Assembly: GCA_001247695.2 (NCBI GenBank)
Contig: LGRX02028757.1
Coordinates: forward strand, 1-17,568
Direction: 5' to 3'
DNA: 17,568 nt
Origin: Cymbomonas tetramitiformis
Taxonomy: Eukaryota > Chlorophyta > Pyramimonadophyceae > Pyramimonadales > Pyramimonadaceae
This document shows, one piece after another, positions 1-9,287 of the stretch. The translations under genes and the position numbers were made by a program. Under the pieces are notes generated by a model. The model was not told the origin of the DNA, ran no database searches, and saw nothing but the letters and a program-made list of their open reading frames with translations. The first letter of the stretch is position 1; every line of letters starts with the position of its first letter.

Positions 1-277
1 TCTGGGGTCATTGGGTGTATCAGAGCTGCCGTTTATGGGGGTAGTGCGTGTGTCGGTGCTGCCCTCTCAGGGGGTGTTGGGCATGTCGGTGCTGCTGTCT
101 CTGGGGGTGTTGGTGCTGCCCTCGCTGGGGGTGATGCGATCTTTGGAATTATTTTTCAGGTGTGTTACTCTGGGTAACTTGGGCAGGAAAGTTGCTTTTT
201 AAGTGTTCCTTTTATCCACCTTCTTATACCTTTGTAGAAGTCGTTTACTTTGTATTAATTTGTTTGGCCTTGTGCAG
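1..277 (+). other. 3' part of an intron of the K+ channel gene
   Basis: This stretch precedes the first recognisable channel exon. It ends in a long T-rich tract and TGTGCAG at 271-277, a good splice acceptor. The first 135 bases carry a degenerate GC-rich minisatellite, annotated separately. Short open frames here have no coding character and are taken as chance. The upstream donor is outside the window. Confidence 0.7.
20..135 (+). repeat. Degenerate ~27-33 bp minisatellite
   Basis: About four imperfect units follow one another. Each has a core close to GGTGCTGCC, then CTCTGGGGGTGTTGG. The unit starting near 52 and the one starting near 85 are the most alike. The array lies inside the presumed channel intron. 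It has no obvious function and is probably simple expansion. Confidence 0.6.
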
Positions 278-457
278 ATGGGTGATTGACCCTAAGGCGT
301 ATCTGATGCGCTACTGGGACATTACGACATTCTCTTTGTTGATATTTACGGGAGCCGTCACTCCCTACGAGGTGGCATTTTTGAGCAACGACTACGGACC
401 CCTATTCTATATAAACCGCATCGTTGACTTCCTGTTCTTTTGTGATCTTGTCATGAG
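278..457 (+). CDS. K+ channel exon: S1 and S2
   Basis: The acceptor is TTGTGCAG at 270-277 and the donor is GTGCGC at 458. The exon encodes the family-typical run RYWD...TPYEVAF (S1), then INRIVDFLFFCDLVM (S2). It starts with the last base of a split codon and ends with two bases of one. Joining to the next exon gives DLVM-S-FFMGF, close to the usual D(M/L)VLNFF pattern. This supports both the phase and the border. Confidence 0.88.
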
Positions 458-3400
458 GTGCGCCACTTGGCCCACTGCGAGAGCGCTCTGCTCTTTAGCT
501 CTTTCTCTGCATCAGTTGCCACCTTCGCAGTTCAGTGACTATGGAAAACTTAAACTCTCCTAGTCGGATATTTGGTTGAACGTATTATATTTTCAGCCTC
601 CCCCCTGTGACTGATTTGACCTGCTGAACTGCAGCTTTTTCATGGGGTTCTACGAGCCGCACGAGGGCATCTGGGTATACGACCTGAATCAGATTCGTCC
701 CCGCTATTTGAAGTCGTGGTTTGCCATCGATTTGCTCTCCATTTTCCCCTTTGGACAAATAGGCAGTGTGCTGGGCTCGGGAAATGCCTTGAGCGGCCTG
801 AAGCTGTTCCGCGTCATCCGCTTGCTGCGCCTCGCCAAGCTGCTACGCATTCTCCGCGCGGGCCGCATCTTTCGCCGGCTGGAGGTGCGATGTAGTCTCC
901 AGGCTCTTGCCTTTCCCCGTGCACTGACTCTTCTACGAGCCTCGCCGGCTGCGTCCTGAAAAGCCTGAGTGCAAGCTCTGCTCCCTCGCCATGGAACTTG
1001 CCTCCCATAGTTAGCGCCCTTAGGCTTGTTTCTTGCGAAGTCTGACACGTATGATGGGTGGGTGGCCGCAGAGCTCCCTGACGATAGATTACAGCATGTT
1101 AGAGCTGCTCAAGTTTTCCGTGATGACTCTCATTCTTGCACACTGGATTGCCTGTGTTTTTGGTGTAATGAAAAGTATGGGCAGCGGTAGCGACACGTGG
1201 ATGCACTACTATTTTTGTGACCCTCAAGACGGTGACGCCTGCGACCCGGATGATCTGCACCACACCGTCCGGTACGGCGCTGCGTTGTACTGGGCAATCA
1301 CGACCATCACCACCATTGGCTTTGGAGATATTCTTCCCAACAGCACTGAGGAGGTGCGCTGTCCCCAAGTTTTCTCCGCAACACTGAAGCAGCTTCTCTT
1401 GCTATTTCTCTATTTACATGTTCTTCTGCGTACTGAAAATTAAAATTGAGATGTCCATGTCTCTCTCGTGCCGCTTAAGTTCAGATGTCCAAAACTTTTG
1501 TATTACGCGGGTTGCAGTCTGTCAGGATCCGCACCTGTTGGCAATTTGTTGAGCTATTTGTACATGATACTTCCTAATATTTTCCACTCAAAGTGTTTTT
1601 ATCTCACACCAAGGCAAGCTAACCTTCGTCGCATGCCATGGGGGAGGTTGTCAGAGATTTCTGGTCATCATTGTGATGCTTTTAGGCGCATTTCAATATG
1701 GCTACATTATTGGTGCTCTGGGCAGCATCTTGTCGACTCGTGATGAACGCAAAAATCGGTATATATCTATAATGATGGAGCTTAACGCATTCATGGAGGA
1801 GGGCAGATTGCCACTGCACGTGCGTTCTAAGTTACGTGAATATTTTAAGTATCGGTCAACGGCTCCTGACGTGCGGACCTACCACAACATACTTCAGCAA
1901 TTATCTCCGAAGGTGCCACCTCTCACTCTCCTATTTTCTTGCCTCGGGACAAACAGAAACTATTCAAAAGGAAATTCTCCAGCTAGTAAAACCCAGTAAG
2001 AATAGGATACACTGCTGCTGAGATTTAATCGGCGCGAGTTATTGCCTCAGGGCTGTTGCCTCTTGCCGTCATTTTGTCATCACAAGCTCTCGGCTGCCAA
2101 AGCGGCTTCAAAGCTCCTGCGGCGCGCCTCCCCGGGCAGCTCTACAGACACGGTCTGTGACGCTATATGGTGCTGCCCATGTGAATTAAACGTGGTTAGA
2201 TCTTCTGACTTAATTTTGGGGAGTGCAGTTGCGGGGGGAGGTTGCAATGATGCTGGATAATCGATGGCTTCAGAGCGTGTACCTATTTGAAGGCCAACCA
2301 GCTGCATTCATCACCGAAGTGGGTTTCCTCCAAATCTCTCCGACCTTTGGCCTGCATCCTACGCACAGGGTGTGCGTGTCACTGCTGCCCGTGTTCCTCA
2401 GATACGGTCAATATGTAGTAAAGAAGGCTTCCCTCTCAACTGTATATTCTGGACGAGCACTCTTTTTCGCCTGGCTTGTTGGCTGTTCAACCTCCGTGCA
2501 CTATTCCTGAGAGTGTCTGTGGCTGTGGTTTACTTTCACCTTTGTGAGCATGTTACCAACTTGTTATATCACTCTTGTTGTATGCACCCATCTGGCATGT
2601 GCGTGTGGTAATACAGGCGAGAGTGACAGGTTGTCATCTCTTCTTCTGAGTTCCGACTCTCTCTCTGTCGTGTCAGTGTGACCTTGTGCCCCTTCTCTCT
2701 TGCCCTGTCTCGTCTGGCGTGAGCAAATGTCAAGCAGCGGGCGCCAGCCACAGACCTGGCGTAAGCCCGTTATTTATATGGGATGCCTAGGTTGATATAT
2801 GTGAAGTCACTTGTGAGCGAATCGTAATGTTGGGGATATTTGAGCAGGTGGCACTGAGCCTGAACCAGCAGACCTTCCCGCCGTACGAGCTCCTCTTCGA
2901 GGTTGGGGACATTGCGGACGCCATGTACATCATAAAGAAGGGGGTCATTGCCGTCGGAGGAACTATGTATCGCAAATGGGACACACTGCTCGTAGAATGT
3001 TTGTATAAAGAAACCAGGCACACCCATCGGGCATACACAGTGACGTATACTGACATGTGGATCATCAAAAGCGATGAGATGCTGCAGATTCTTTCCAACT
3101 TCCCATCATGTGCAAAAAGTTTTCGGCGGAATGCTATTCGCCGAATTCTTAGGCGCGAAATCCTTTCTTATGCAATCGCCTATCGAGAAATGCAGAGGTG
3201 CGCAGGAAAGAACAGGTCCCCCAACATTACTTCACTGGCCAATGTGCAGGTGTGTTTCAAGCCCTCCTCTGAGATAAGCGCTAACACCCACGTGTTGGGA
3301 TGGTAGTGAGTGCCCCTCGAATACTACCACTGTAGTGGTGGGGCTCTCTCATGTTATATCCCCTAAGTCGCTAATGGCACTTTTTTTTTTTGGTTTTGAA

Positions 3401-4892
3401 TACCGGCACGTTTTTGGTGACCTCCGGATAGTTGAAATCCAATTTGACTCGTTATCACATCTCTGATGAGCTTTCACCATGAAAGTTCACACAAAATCAT
3501 CTCAATGTTGTAACTTTGATTTTCGACGAAGATAGTTAGTTGTGTAAGGAGTCACCCTCATTTGCAAGTTATTTTTTTGCACTATGACCCATTTGCCAAC
3601 TCCTATTCTGAATCTATTCTTGACCATTGATTGTCACTCATGGCCCTCTGAAATGCTCAGCAACGGGTTCGGATTAGATAGGGTACTGAGCTGCTTGTCA
3701 GCCTGTGCCATACACACGACCCACTTTGCCAATCAAATAAAAAAGGCCGCTGTCAATCGGAACCCATAAAGCACCGACAGCATGTAACAGTACGTAAGCA
3801 ACTGCCTGCTTGCTGCTTTTTTTTTAAAGAGAATTCCGGAAGTGTGTTTTAAACAAACAAATTGAAGCGCATATGGCTCCAAGGCAATTCCATTGCTTGA
3901 TGAGCTAGCTTATCCAGCCATGCTGAGGGAGTAAACAGAATTTTTCAAGTTGGACGTTCTCTAACGTGAAAATTCAGTGAAAGGGGGTCTCGGTGATATG
4001 TACGCAGGAGCACCGTGTGCTGTTTTACTATAATAAGTTAGAAATGATTGCAAGTTTCAAAACTGAAGGGAAGAGCTCAGATTTCCGTGCAATTCTTGCC
4101 ATCCAGAGGTGGTGGCGAAAGCACCGCCAAATCCAGCCCAAGGTTATCACTTCCTCAGGGGCAAGCGTCACTGAGAACCTCATTGCACAAGTCAAGTCAA
4201 TCTCTGCACAGCTAGCATCACTTCAGGTGACCCTTGTGCCCACTTTCTGCGGCCCGCCTAAGTGCTGTGCTGCTTCTAGAATCTGGTTTGTATATTTATG
4301 GTTTAGATTTAAGTTGACATCATGAAAGCACTCTTCCCTGCTATGCGCTGAAAAGGCTACTCCAGGTATGAAAATGCTTTCTTCCAACTTTCTATGCAAT
4401 TGCTTTCCTGATTATCGATCTTGAGAGCCGCTAGGCCTGCGATCTGTGACAGTTCAACCACTTTTTGTGATTAATAATCAAGTTTGAAGTGCCGTATTGT
4501 GGGCAGAGAAAATCAGGGTTTCTCGGGGATCTTTGGAGCAAAGGCATTTAGCATCAAATAGGTATGCTTGCCGTGGGAACGATGCAGTTGAATTGAGGGT
4601 TAAAGCGGGGAGGGATACTCAGCTGGAGCATGAGCAGCAGCAGACAGAACATGAAGCTGCCATTGCCCAGCTTGACGTAGGTCTTCGGGCAATATCAAGT
4701 GCGCTTGCCAAAAATGGACGGGATGACGATGCTAGGGTACCCGCCACGATAATGCCAGAGCTCTGTGAGGAAGTTTCTGGTCTACAACAGGATCAGTCAT
4801 CAATGGGAGAAGAACCAGTTCAGCATGATTTGGATGTTCACATTGCGGCCTTTGAACAAGCTGCTGAAGTAGTGGGGAGTCCCAAGTATTGA
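278..4892 (+). CDS. Voltage-gated K+ channel, EAG/CNG/HCN class, 5'-partial, eight exons
   Basis: Exons at 278-457, 635-884, 1072-1353, 1655-1912, 2229-2318, 2848-3249, 4008-4226 and 4623-4892 join in frame to about 649 residues ending in TGA. Every intron is GT...AG. The first and the 458-634 introns are phase 2 and the rest phase 0. The protein has S1-S6, an arginine/lysine S4, the pore signature TTITTIGFGD, a C-linker, a cyclic-nucleotide-binding-like domain, an IQ-like motif and a polar tail. In this family such a protein forms a tetrameric plasma-membrane channel that passes K+ when the membrane depolarises or hyperpolarises; GFG indicates K+ selectivity. The N-terminus is outside the window. 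Exons 1-6 are strongly supported by match to the family. Exon 7 is good, and the exon 8 start is the weakest. I assign no gene symbol, because EAG, plant AKT-like and HCN-like types cannot be told apart from this fragment. Confidence 0.92.
635..884 (+). CDS. K+ channel exon: S3 and S4 voltage sensor
   Basis: The acceptor is CTGCAG at 629-634 and the donor is GTGCGA at 885. S3 contains SWFAIDLLSIFPF. S4 reads RVIRLLRLAKLLRILR, with basic residues at every third position, the hallmark of a functional voltage sensor. The exon ends at RRLE, the usual S4-S5 linker junction in this class. Confidence 0.92.
1072..1353 (+). CDS. K+ channel exon: S5, pore helix and selectivity filter
   Basis: The acceptor is GGCCGCAG (ending at 1071) and the donor is GTGCGC at 1354. 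SSLTIDYSMLELLKF leads into S5 with AHW. The turret is acidic and has three cysteines (CDPQDGDACDPDD preceded by YYF). The pore reads YWAITTITTIGFGDI, with GFGD at 1318-1329. A K+-selective filter is directly visible. ILPNSTEE closes the exon. Confidence 0.93.
1655..1912 (+). CDS. K+ channel exon: S6 and start of C-linker
   Basis: The acceptor is TTGTCAG at 1648-1654 and the donor is GTGCCA at 1913. The first codon is AGA, giving STEE-RFLVIIVMLLGAF over the junction. S6 is followed by GALGSILSTRDERKNRY and the C-linker helices (LPLHVRSKLREYF...LQQLSPK). This is the expected order for the EAG/CNG/HCN superfamily. Confidence 0.9.
2229..2318 (+). CDS. K+ channel exon: end of C-linker (30 codons)
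   Basis: The acceptor is GTGCAG (2223-2228) and the donor is GTGGGT at 2319. It encodes LRGEVAMMLDNRWLQSV, which continues LSPK from the previous exon into the family-typical LSPKLRGEVA. The exon is easy to miss at 90 bp but fits exactly in frame on both sides. Confidence 0.85.
2848..3249 (+). CDS. K+ channel exon: cyclic-nucleotide-binding-like domain
   Basis: The acceptor is TTTGAGCAG (ending at 2847) and the donor is GTGTGT at 3250. VALSLNQQTFPPYELLFEVGD...MYIIKKG is the typical start of a cNMP-binding beta roll. The later part, HRAYTV...DMWIIKSDEML, matches the RxAxV region and final strands. Where FGE(I/M)(A/S)L is usual, this protein has LVECLY. The pocket is therefore altered and ligand binding is uncertain. 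Confidence 0.88.
3250..4007 (+). other. Largest intron of the K+ channel gene (758 bp)
   Basis: The intron is bounded by GTGTGT and TACGCAG. It includes a T run near 3380-3390 and AT-rich sequence. Several in-frame stops interrupt all three forward frames and no conserved peptide is seen. I find no second gene in it. Confidence 0.7.
4008..4226 (+). CDS. K+ channel exon: IQ-like motif and short helix
   Basis: The acceptor is TACGCAG (4001-4007) and the donor is GTGACC at 4227. The encoded AILAIQRWWRKHRQ resembles an IQ motif, a site that binds calmodulin or a light chain. TENLIAQVKSISAQLASLQ follows and could start a coiled coil. The frame is phase 0 on both sides, in keeping with the neighbouring exons. 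Confidence 0.75.
4623..4892 (+). CDS. K+ channel last exon: polar, glutamine/glutamate-rich tail
   Basis: The chosen acceptor is ATACTCAG ending at 4622, in phase 0 with the upstream CAG. It gives LASLQ-LEHEQQQTEHEAA, a continuous heptad-like helix. An alternative in-frame AG lies at 4507-4508. The pyrimidine tract is weak for both. The frame ends in TGA at 4890-4892. The tail is acidic and probably disordered beyond the first 40 residues. Confidence 0.6.
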   Translation: MEHEQQQTEHEAAIAQLDVGLRAISSALAKNGRDDDARVPATIMPELCEEVSGLQQDQSSMGEEPVQHDLDVHIAAFEQAAEVVGSPKY

Positions 4893-5727
4893 GTCCAACG
4901 TTGAACGTTGGTCTTCATTGTGCAAGAGTAGAGAAACAAAAGGAGCGGAGAACGGAAACAGCAAGAATGTACACGAGGAAAATTAAGTGGGGGTGGGTAT
5001 ATACGTTTGGAGGCTAGGGCCATTTATAACCCTTAGAGTAAATAACTCTGTATGTATGTAGTATGGCATAACAAGCCATCACATTGCTGTCTATAGTGGG
5101 ATGCACTCTTTAGTTTGACAGCATACAGTTTAATTGATTTAGCCCTGAATCGAGCTCTACCTTTTCCTGCTCCCTGATTTTATTTACAGTATAGGACACA
5201 GCACAGCATGGTGATTTGGTATAGGGTTTATTCTAGTATGCGTGGAGGCGAATGCCGAATATGGTCTGCGTGTAGGCAAATGATTTAATAGCAGTCTGTG
5301 TGTGAGCAAATGATTTTAATAGTGTGGCATGTGTCCGTAAAAGTGCACATACAGGCACTCAATATACCAGCACGCGCAGATTACATATCTAGCTTCAGGC
5401 ATGCAGACAGAAGATACCGTTGATGTCGCACGAAAATAAAAATGCAGAGACACATGATCAAATGCGGATACACACGGCCCTCCCCTTGGACCCCAAAGAA
5501 AGTAAGGCACGATTAGACATAGGACCAATTGTGTTGTCTGGAGACAGTGATACTGTCCGCAGATACAAGATTCAGATACAGCTAATGCCCCGGATAGTAC
5601 ATATAGTCTTAGAGGTATTACTTGCACACTACAGCTCACCCGATTCGTATTACCTTGTCAAGTCACAGGCTTGGCCAAATGGCTTCAGATATACTCACCC
5701 TATAACTATATGGATATGCCTGTCAAA
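4893..5727. other. Channel 3' UTR and intergenic sequence
   Basis: Directly after the channel stop lies a perfect 7-bp stem with a 3-base loop (CCAACGT-TGA-ACGTTGG, 4895-4911). The rest is AT-rich. A two-copy 30-bp repeat is annotated separately. An open frame at 5420-5776 on the + strand has no recognisable motif and is not called. I cannot place the polyadenylation site. Confidence 0.5.
5264..5323 (+). repeat. Tandem duplication of a 30-bp unit
   Basis: Two adjacent copies, 5264-5293 and 5294-5323, share GTCTG(C/T)GTGT, then GCAAATGATTT and AATAG. A weaker third copy may precede them near 5236. The array is non-coding and most likely arose by replication slippage. Confidence 0.6.
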
Positions 5728-6126
5728 CTACCCGAAGGCATTTGGAAGCACGGTGTCCCGGGCGCGTGCACCTTGAAGAACTGGAATTGCTCTTTCCGCT
5801 CCAAACCTCTCTAAGACACCCGCCTTGCGCTTCTGCAGCTTGGGACGACCCTTCGCCGTTTTGATGCTGCAGGCGGCAGCTTCAACTGTGGGTCATACAT
5901 CTCATGCGCACGCATGTGCCTCTGCCAGGTTAGGGATATCAGGAAACCGCAGGTCAACCGGATACTGCGCTTGCCAGCCAGCCACTGTCTTCATAGGATA
6001 GTCTTTCAGCTCCGCCTTCCCGCCCATTCACCCCTGTCCTTCCTCCGCCTCGCTTCCACCTCTTTCTCCCACCACAGACGCAGCCTCGCTCCACTTCCAC
6101 CTCCTCTGCTGCTTCTCCGCCGGCAT
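5728..6126 (-). CDS. Possible two-exon gene for a 77-residue basic protein
   Basis: On the - strand an ATG at 6126 opens MPAEKQQRRWKWSEAASVV..., rich in charged residues. A GTGAAT donor at 6031 leaves exon 1 (6032-6126) in phase 2. A GCCTGCAG acceptor before 5866 restores the frame into exon 2 (5728-5866), which ends in TAG. Exon 2 contains KGRPKLQKRK, similar to an AT-hook/basic nuclear motif, then GVLERFGAERAIPVLQ. The matching phases are the main support. I recognise no family, and the intron would be 165 bp. The opposite strand over exon 1 is pyrimidine-rich, so a composition artefact is possible. Confidence 0.33.
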
Positions 6127-6470
6127 GACCTTTTTAGCGCTCAGCATAGTTTTGCCATGCCGCGGTTTCCTAGGCTGCTCTGGCCTAGATGAGCCTTTCG
6201 GGGCGCGCTATGAGGATGATTCCAGCTCCCTCTGTCTTTCAGTTGCCTGCTTGCAGGATTACAGCGGACTCATAACTTTGCCATTATCTTCAGCGTACAT
6301 ATTTCATTATTTCATAGGATTCACAAACTTAGCCCATACTCCAAGCCAGCAAAGCGAGCATGTGCAATAGTGTGGTGGCAAGAGAGACCTGTAGTTAGGA
6401 CAGGTGCACCACAACCACAGGTTGCCACTGCATTTCCCTATATACTCACTCGTGTACCCAACGCCCAGTC

Positions 6471-6552
6471 GTGATGTGGATTCAACACGCGTGCAGTGAT
6501 GTGGATTCAACACGCGTGCAGTGATGTGGATTCAACACGCGTGCAGTGATGT
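6471..6552 (+). repeat. 25-bp tandem repeat, three copies plus a partial
   Basis: Three identical units start at 6471, 6496 and 6521, followed by a 7-base partial copy. Each contains GATTCAACACGCGTGCA, which includes the palindrome ACGCGT. The complete identity implies recent expansion. Confidence 0.9.
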
Positions 6553-6640
6553 TGTCGTTCCTCGCTGGAAAGGTACAGGAATAATTTGGGACACTGTTAA
6601 AAACCGCGTCGCTTTTATTGCACAGTATAGTGTGGGGTAC

Positions 6641-6703
6641 CACGATATCGTAGAACTGGTGCACGATATCGTGAACAAGTCCCATGCTATAGTTGAACTA
6701 CTA
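6641..6703 (+). repeat. 21-bp imperfect repeat with a CACGATATCGTG palindrome
   Basis: Units start at 6641, 6662 and about 6683. The first two begin CACGATATCGT. In the second the palindrome is complete over 12 bases (6662-6673). The third is diverged. No gene is attached, and the role is unknown. Confidence 0.5.
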
Positions 6704-7310
6704 CGCTATTAGAGGGATATACTACATGGGTAGCGTAAAAAACGGCCAAATTTGTTGACACGTTTACCCTGTTGGGTCCGATCCTGAACACATCAATAAT
6801 TATTACACACAAATTCATACGAACACATGTCCACACGCACGCCTATCTATCCGCGCCGCACACGCACGCGCGCGTCGTGCATGTAATTTTCGACATTTTT
6901 AAAAGAGAAAAAAGAAAGTTTAGACCCGGTTTTTAGGGAATCACGCAATCACCCTCCACCACTCGCCTTTTGCGCTTAGCCCCACTTTTCAAAGTTCGGT
7001 TTTTGGTAAGTGTGCCATGCGTCCAGCGTGCATATATCGGTGGCGTGGTTGCCGCACGGGCACACGTACGTATACAACCTTTCCATGTTTTGGGTATATC
7101 GACATCATGTCAGGGGGGGGTAAAAATTCATTGGTGACAAATCACAGGGCCAAACACTTCGCATCTCAACATAAGTGCAAAAGCCCAAGCCACGATCCAC
7201 CATGCACCTATAGAGCCTGCTCCTATGGATATGTGGCAAGGGCAGTGGTTGGCAAAATTTAATAGGCAAAAAACGAATAATACGGAATGACCTAGTTATA
7301 CCCCATATGA

Positions 7311-7339
7311 CATGGGTATGGCATTGCGTCATACCCATG
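7311..7339. repeat. Perfect 10-bp inverted repeat with a 9-base loop
   Basis: CATGGGTATG at 7311-7320 is exactly inverted as CATACCCATG at 7330-7339. It could form a stem-loop. There is no T tract or adjacent gene to make it a bacterial-style terminator, and the context is eukaryotic. Confidence 0.5.
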
Positions 7340-7424
7340 CCCTATCATATTTTACTATCGGCGTGTACACTTTAGTGATAGCTAGAAGGAAGCAAGACAT
7401 TATACCGGTTGGGTACGTGCACGG

Positions 7425-7715
7425 GCATGTCCATCGATTTCGATAGTTTTCACTCATGCATCAATCGATATTGATTCACTAAACTGTTATTCATCATATG
7501 TCAATCGATTCTGATGGTGTATAAATCTTGTGAATCCAAGCAATTCTGATCAATTCCATTTCTAATCAATCGAGTTCGGATGTGTCCCTATCATGAATCA
7601 ATCGATACCGATGAACAATTCTAGCATATCAATCGATTATGATACTTAGCAAAGTCAACCGATATTCCGATAACGATTTATCACATATCCGCGATTCAAC
7701 CGATATTTTCCAGCG
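7425..7715 (+). repeat. Cluster of TCAATCGAT-type motifs
   Basis: At least six near-copies of a motif close to TCAAYCGATNNYGAT occur near 7457, 7502, 7566, 7597, 7628 and 7652, with weaker ones near 7550 and 7696. Spacing varies from about 25 to 65 bases, so this is not a simple tandem array. It may be an old repeat or a group of protein-binding sites. Confidence 0.5.
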
Positions 7716-8294
7716 CCAACGCACCTTCTTCTTCATATGCATATCATCTGTCTCGCTTGCGTTTCTTTACCGCTTCACTCTCGATAGCCAAGGTTCATTG
7801 CCTCTTCTTCTCAGCATCCTGCGGGTGCGGGTGCGGCCCATATTAAATTTCGAATTGTTGGTGTGTGATTCAGGGTAGTCTCAGTAGGCGATGTAAGGGG
7901 CTGCTGGGACTGGAAAAAACATGTTTATATGGCATCATTTAAATGAGCGGGTTTGAAACTTATTATTAATTTGCACCACTAAAAGGCAGATTAATAATAA
8001 TAAAACATTTACGTCGATGAGTAAGGCAAAGTCTTCGGAACGATCTACAAGAGTCTGTTCCCCTCATACATAACTGTCTGCTAGAGCAGGAAGCATTCCA
8101 CATAGCATGGAAGCAGGAGCGGCACGGCACTAAAAGAGTCGTGTCGGTCATCGGTATCGAAAAAGCATCAGCAGGCAGATTCCTACATCACCCGGATCGA
8201 CGCAACAGCAAATGCAAACGCAACATTGTGATACGCATCAAAAGAATCGAAAATTTGTACCACTAAAAACTAAGTTCGCTACTGTACCCAACCC

Positions 8295-8450
8295 GGATCG
8301 ATTTCGAGATCGATTTCAAATCGATATGCAAATTGAAATCGGTATCTCGAGCAATATGTGTAGATCGACCGATTCCGAATTACTCACATGCAAAATCGAC
8401 ATCGATCTCGATAATCCGACATGCATCACACATCGTGTGATATGTCGATC
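8295..8450 (+). repeat. Second cluster of ATCGAT motifs
   Basis: Within about 155 bases GATCGATTTC, AAATCGATATG, GATCGACCGATTCC, CATCGATCTCG and similar words recur on both strands. The cluster abuts the end of the transposase-like reading frame. It resembles the cluster at 7425-7715 in core motif but not in spacing. Confidence 0.45.
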
Positions 8451-9234
8451 ATAATACCCCTGGTTTCTCCTGGTTCCCACTCGGCGTCTCACGCAGTAGT
8501 CTGCCACCGACGCTAGGGTGCTCGTTTACTCGTAGCCCGTGCGGGCTGCTTATGACACAAGCGTTTTCGGGAGCTCTGGCCGTGGGACTCGCACGCTGCT
8601 TAGCAAAGTCGTGGTCCATCATCCAGCGCCGCACCAGCCGCTTCACGGTGAAATAATAGAAGTAGTACTCCTTGGGACGATACTCCTCCCCGCGCGCCGT
8701 TTTAACAACGTCGTACCTCTCCTCCGTGCACCACTCTGTGGGCTCGCCATCCGCCCCACGCTTCGTGGGCACGCCGCATACCTCTTGCACCCTCTTCCCC
8801 GGCTTTCCCTCCCCGTTTTGCCATGCGAAATTGCGGTGGAACTTGGGACACACGTGTATCGCATAGTCCCATACGCTCTCCGCACCGAGCGTTCGTCTCA
8901 TGTGCCATAGCGATCCCGGCAGGTTGCAAGTATTGCCGCCCAGGAGCATCTTCAGGACTTTCAGGAAGGTGTCGAAATGGTCATCAGTCCACCTCTGTCG
9001 CCTTTTCATATCCATGAAGTACCATACGGCCTCCTGCACGGTCACTCCGTTCGGACTCGCCTTCCCGTGCGTGACCAGCGGTTGCGACTGCTTTCCTGCT
9101 GCTAGGTTTGGCACGTCCGTGACACACAACGTAATCGCGGGGTCGGGCTCAGCCTGCAGGGCCAGCACAATGTCCTGCACGGACTCCGTCGCGATACTGA
9201 CTTCGGTATTCATATCCACCAGCACTGCCAACTC
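8449..9234 (-). CDS. Exon B of the transposase-like gene
   Basis: This is the more convincing of the two exons: about 210 residues of continuous coding character up to DHDFAKQ. The last ~50 residues (ASPTARAPENACV onward to TGA) look like read-through intron, since the donor GTGCGA lies at 8589-8594. The paired cysteines in HVCPKFH and EVCGVP, followed by an aromatic run YYFYYFTV, are the visible motifs. No downstream exon is found, so the gene is probably cut off here. Confidence 0.55.
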   Translation of the reverse strand, partial: ELAVLVDMNTEVSIATESVQDIVLALQAEPDPAITLCVTDVPNLAAGKQSQPLVTHGKASPNGVTVQEAVWYFMDMKRRQRWTDDHFDTFLKVLKMLLGGNTCNLPGSLWHMRRTLGAESVWDYAIHVCPKFHRNFAWQNGEGKPGKRVQEVCGVPTKRGADGEPTEWCTEERYDVVKTARGEEYRPKEYYFYYFTVKRLVRRWMMDHDFAKQRASPTARAPENACVISSPHGLRVNEHPSVGGRLLRETPSGNQEKPGVL

Positions 9235-9287
9235 CTGCTTACAATGGCAGTCACACCACCAGCGCTCCCCGCCATATTACTACTCCA

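Larger units (their letters stand above)
6127..8448. other. Long non-coding stretch with several small repeats
   Basis: I see no credible gene on either strand over about 2.3 kb. All open frames are short and without motifs. The stretch holds a 25-bp minisatellite, a 21-bp palindromic repeat, an alternating CA/CG-rich patch near 6830-6885, a hairpin at 7311-7339 and two clusters of ATCGAT-type motifs. The base composition is clearly more AT-rich than the gene-bearing region to the right. Confidence 0.55.

Noticed and set aside
5420..5776. + strand frame of 118 codons downstream of the channel
   Set aside because: It has no motif, an AT-rich composition like its surroundings, and overlaps the more plausible - strand small exon.
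6471..6552. CRISPR-like repeat array
   Set aside because: The units are directly adjacent without spacers, so this is a minisatellite.
7311..7339. Stem-loop as a transcription terminator
   Set aside because: There is no T tract or adjacent gene, and the eukaryotic context makes a rho-independent terminator inapplicable.
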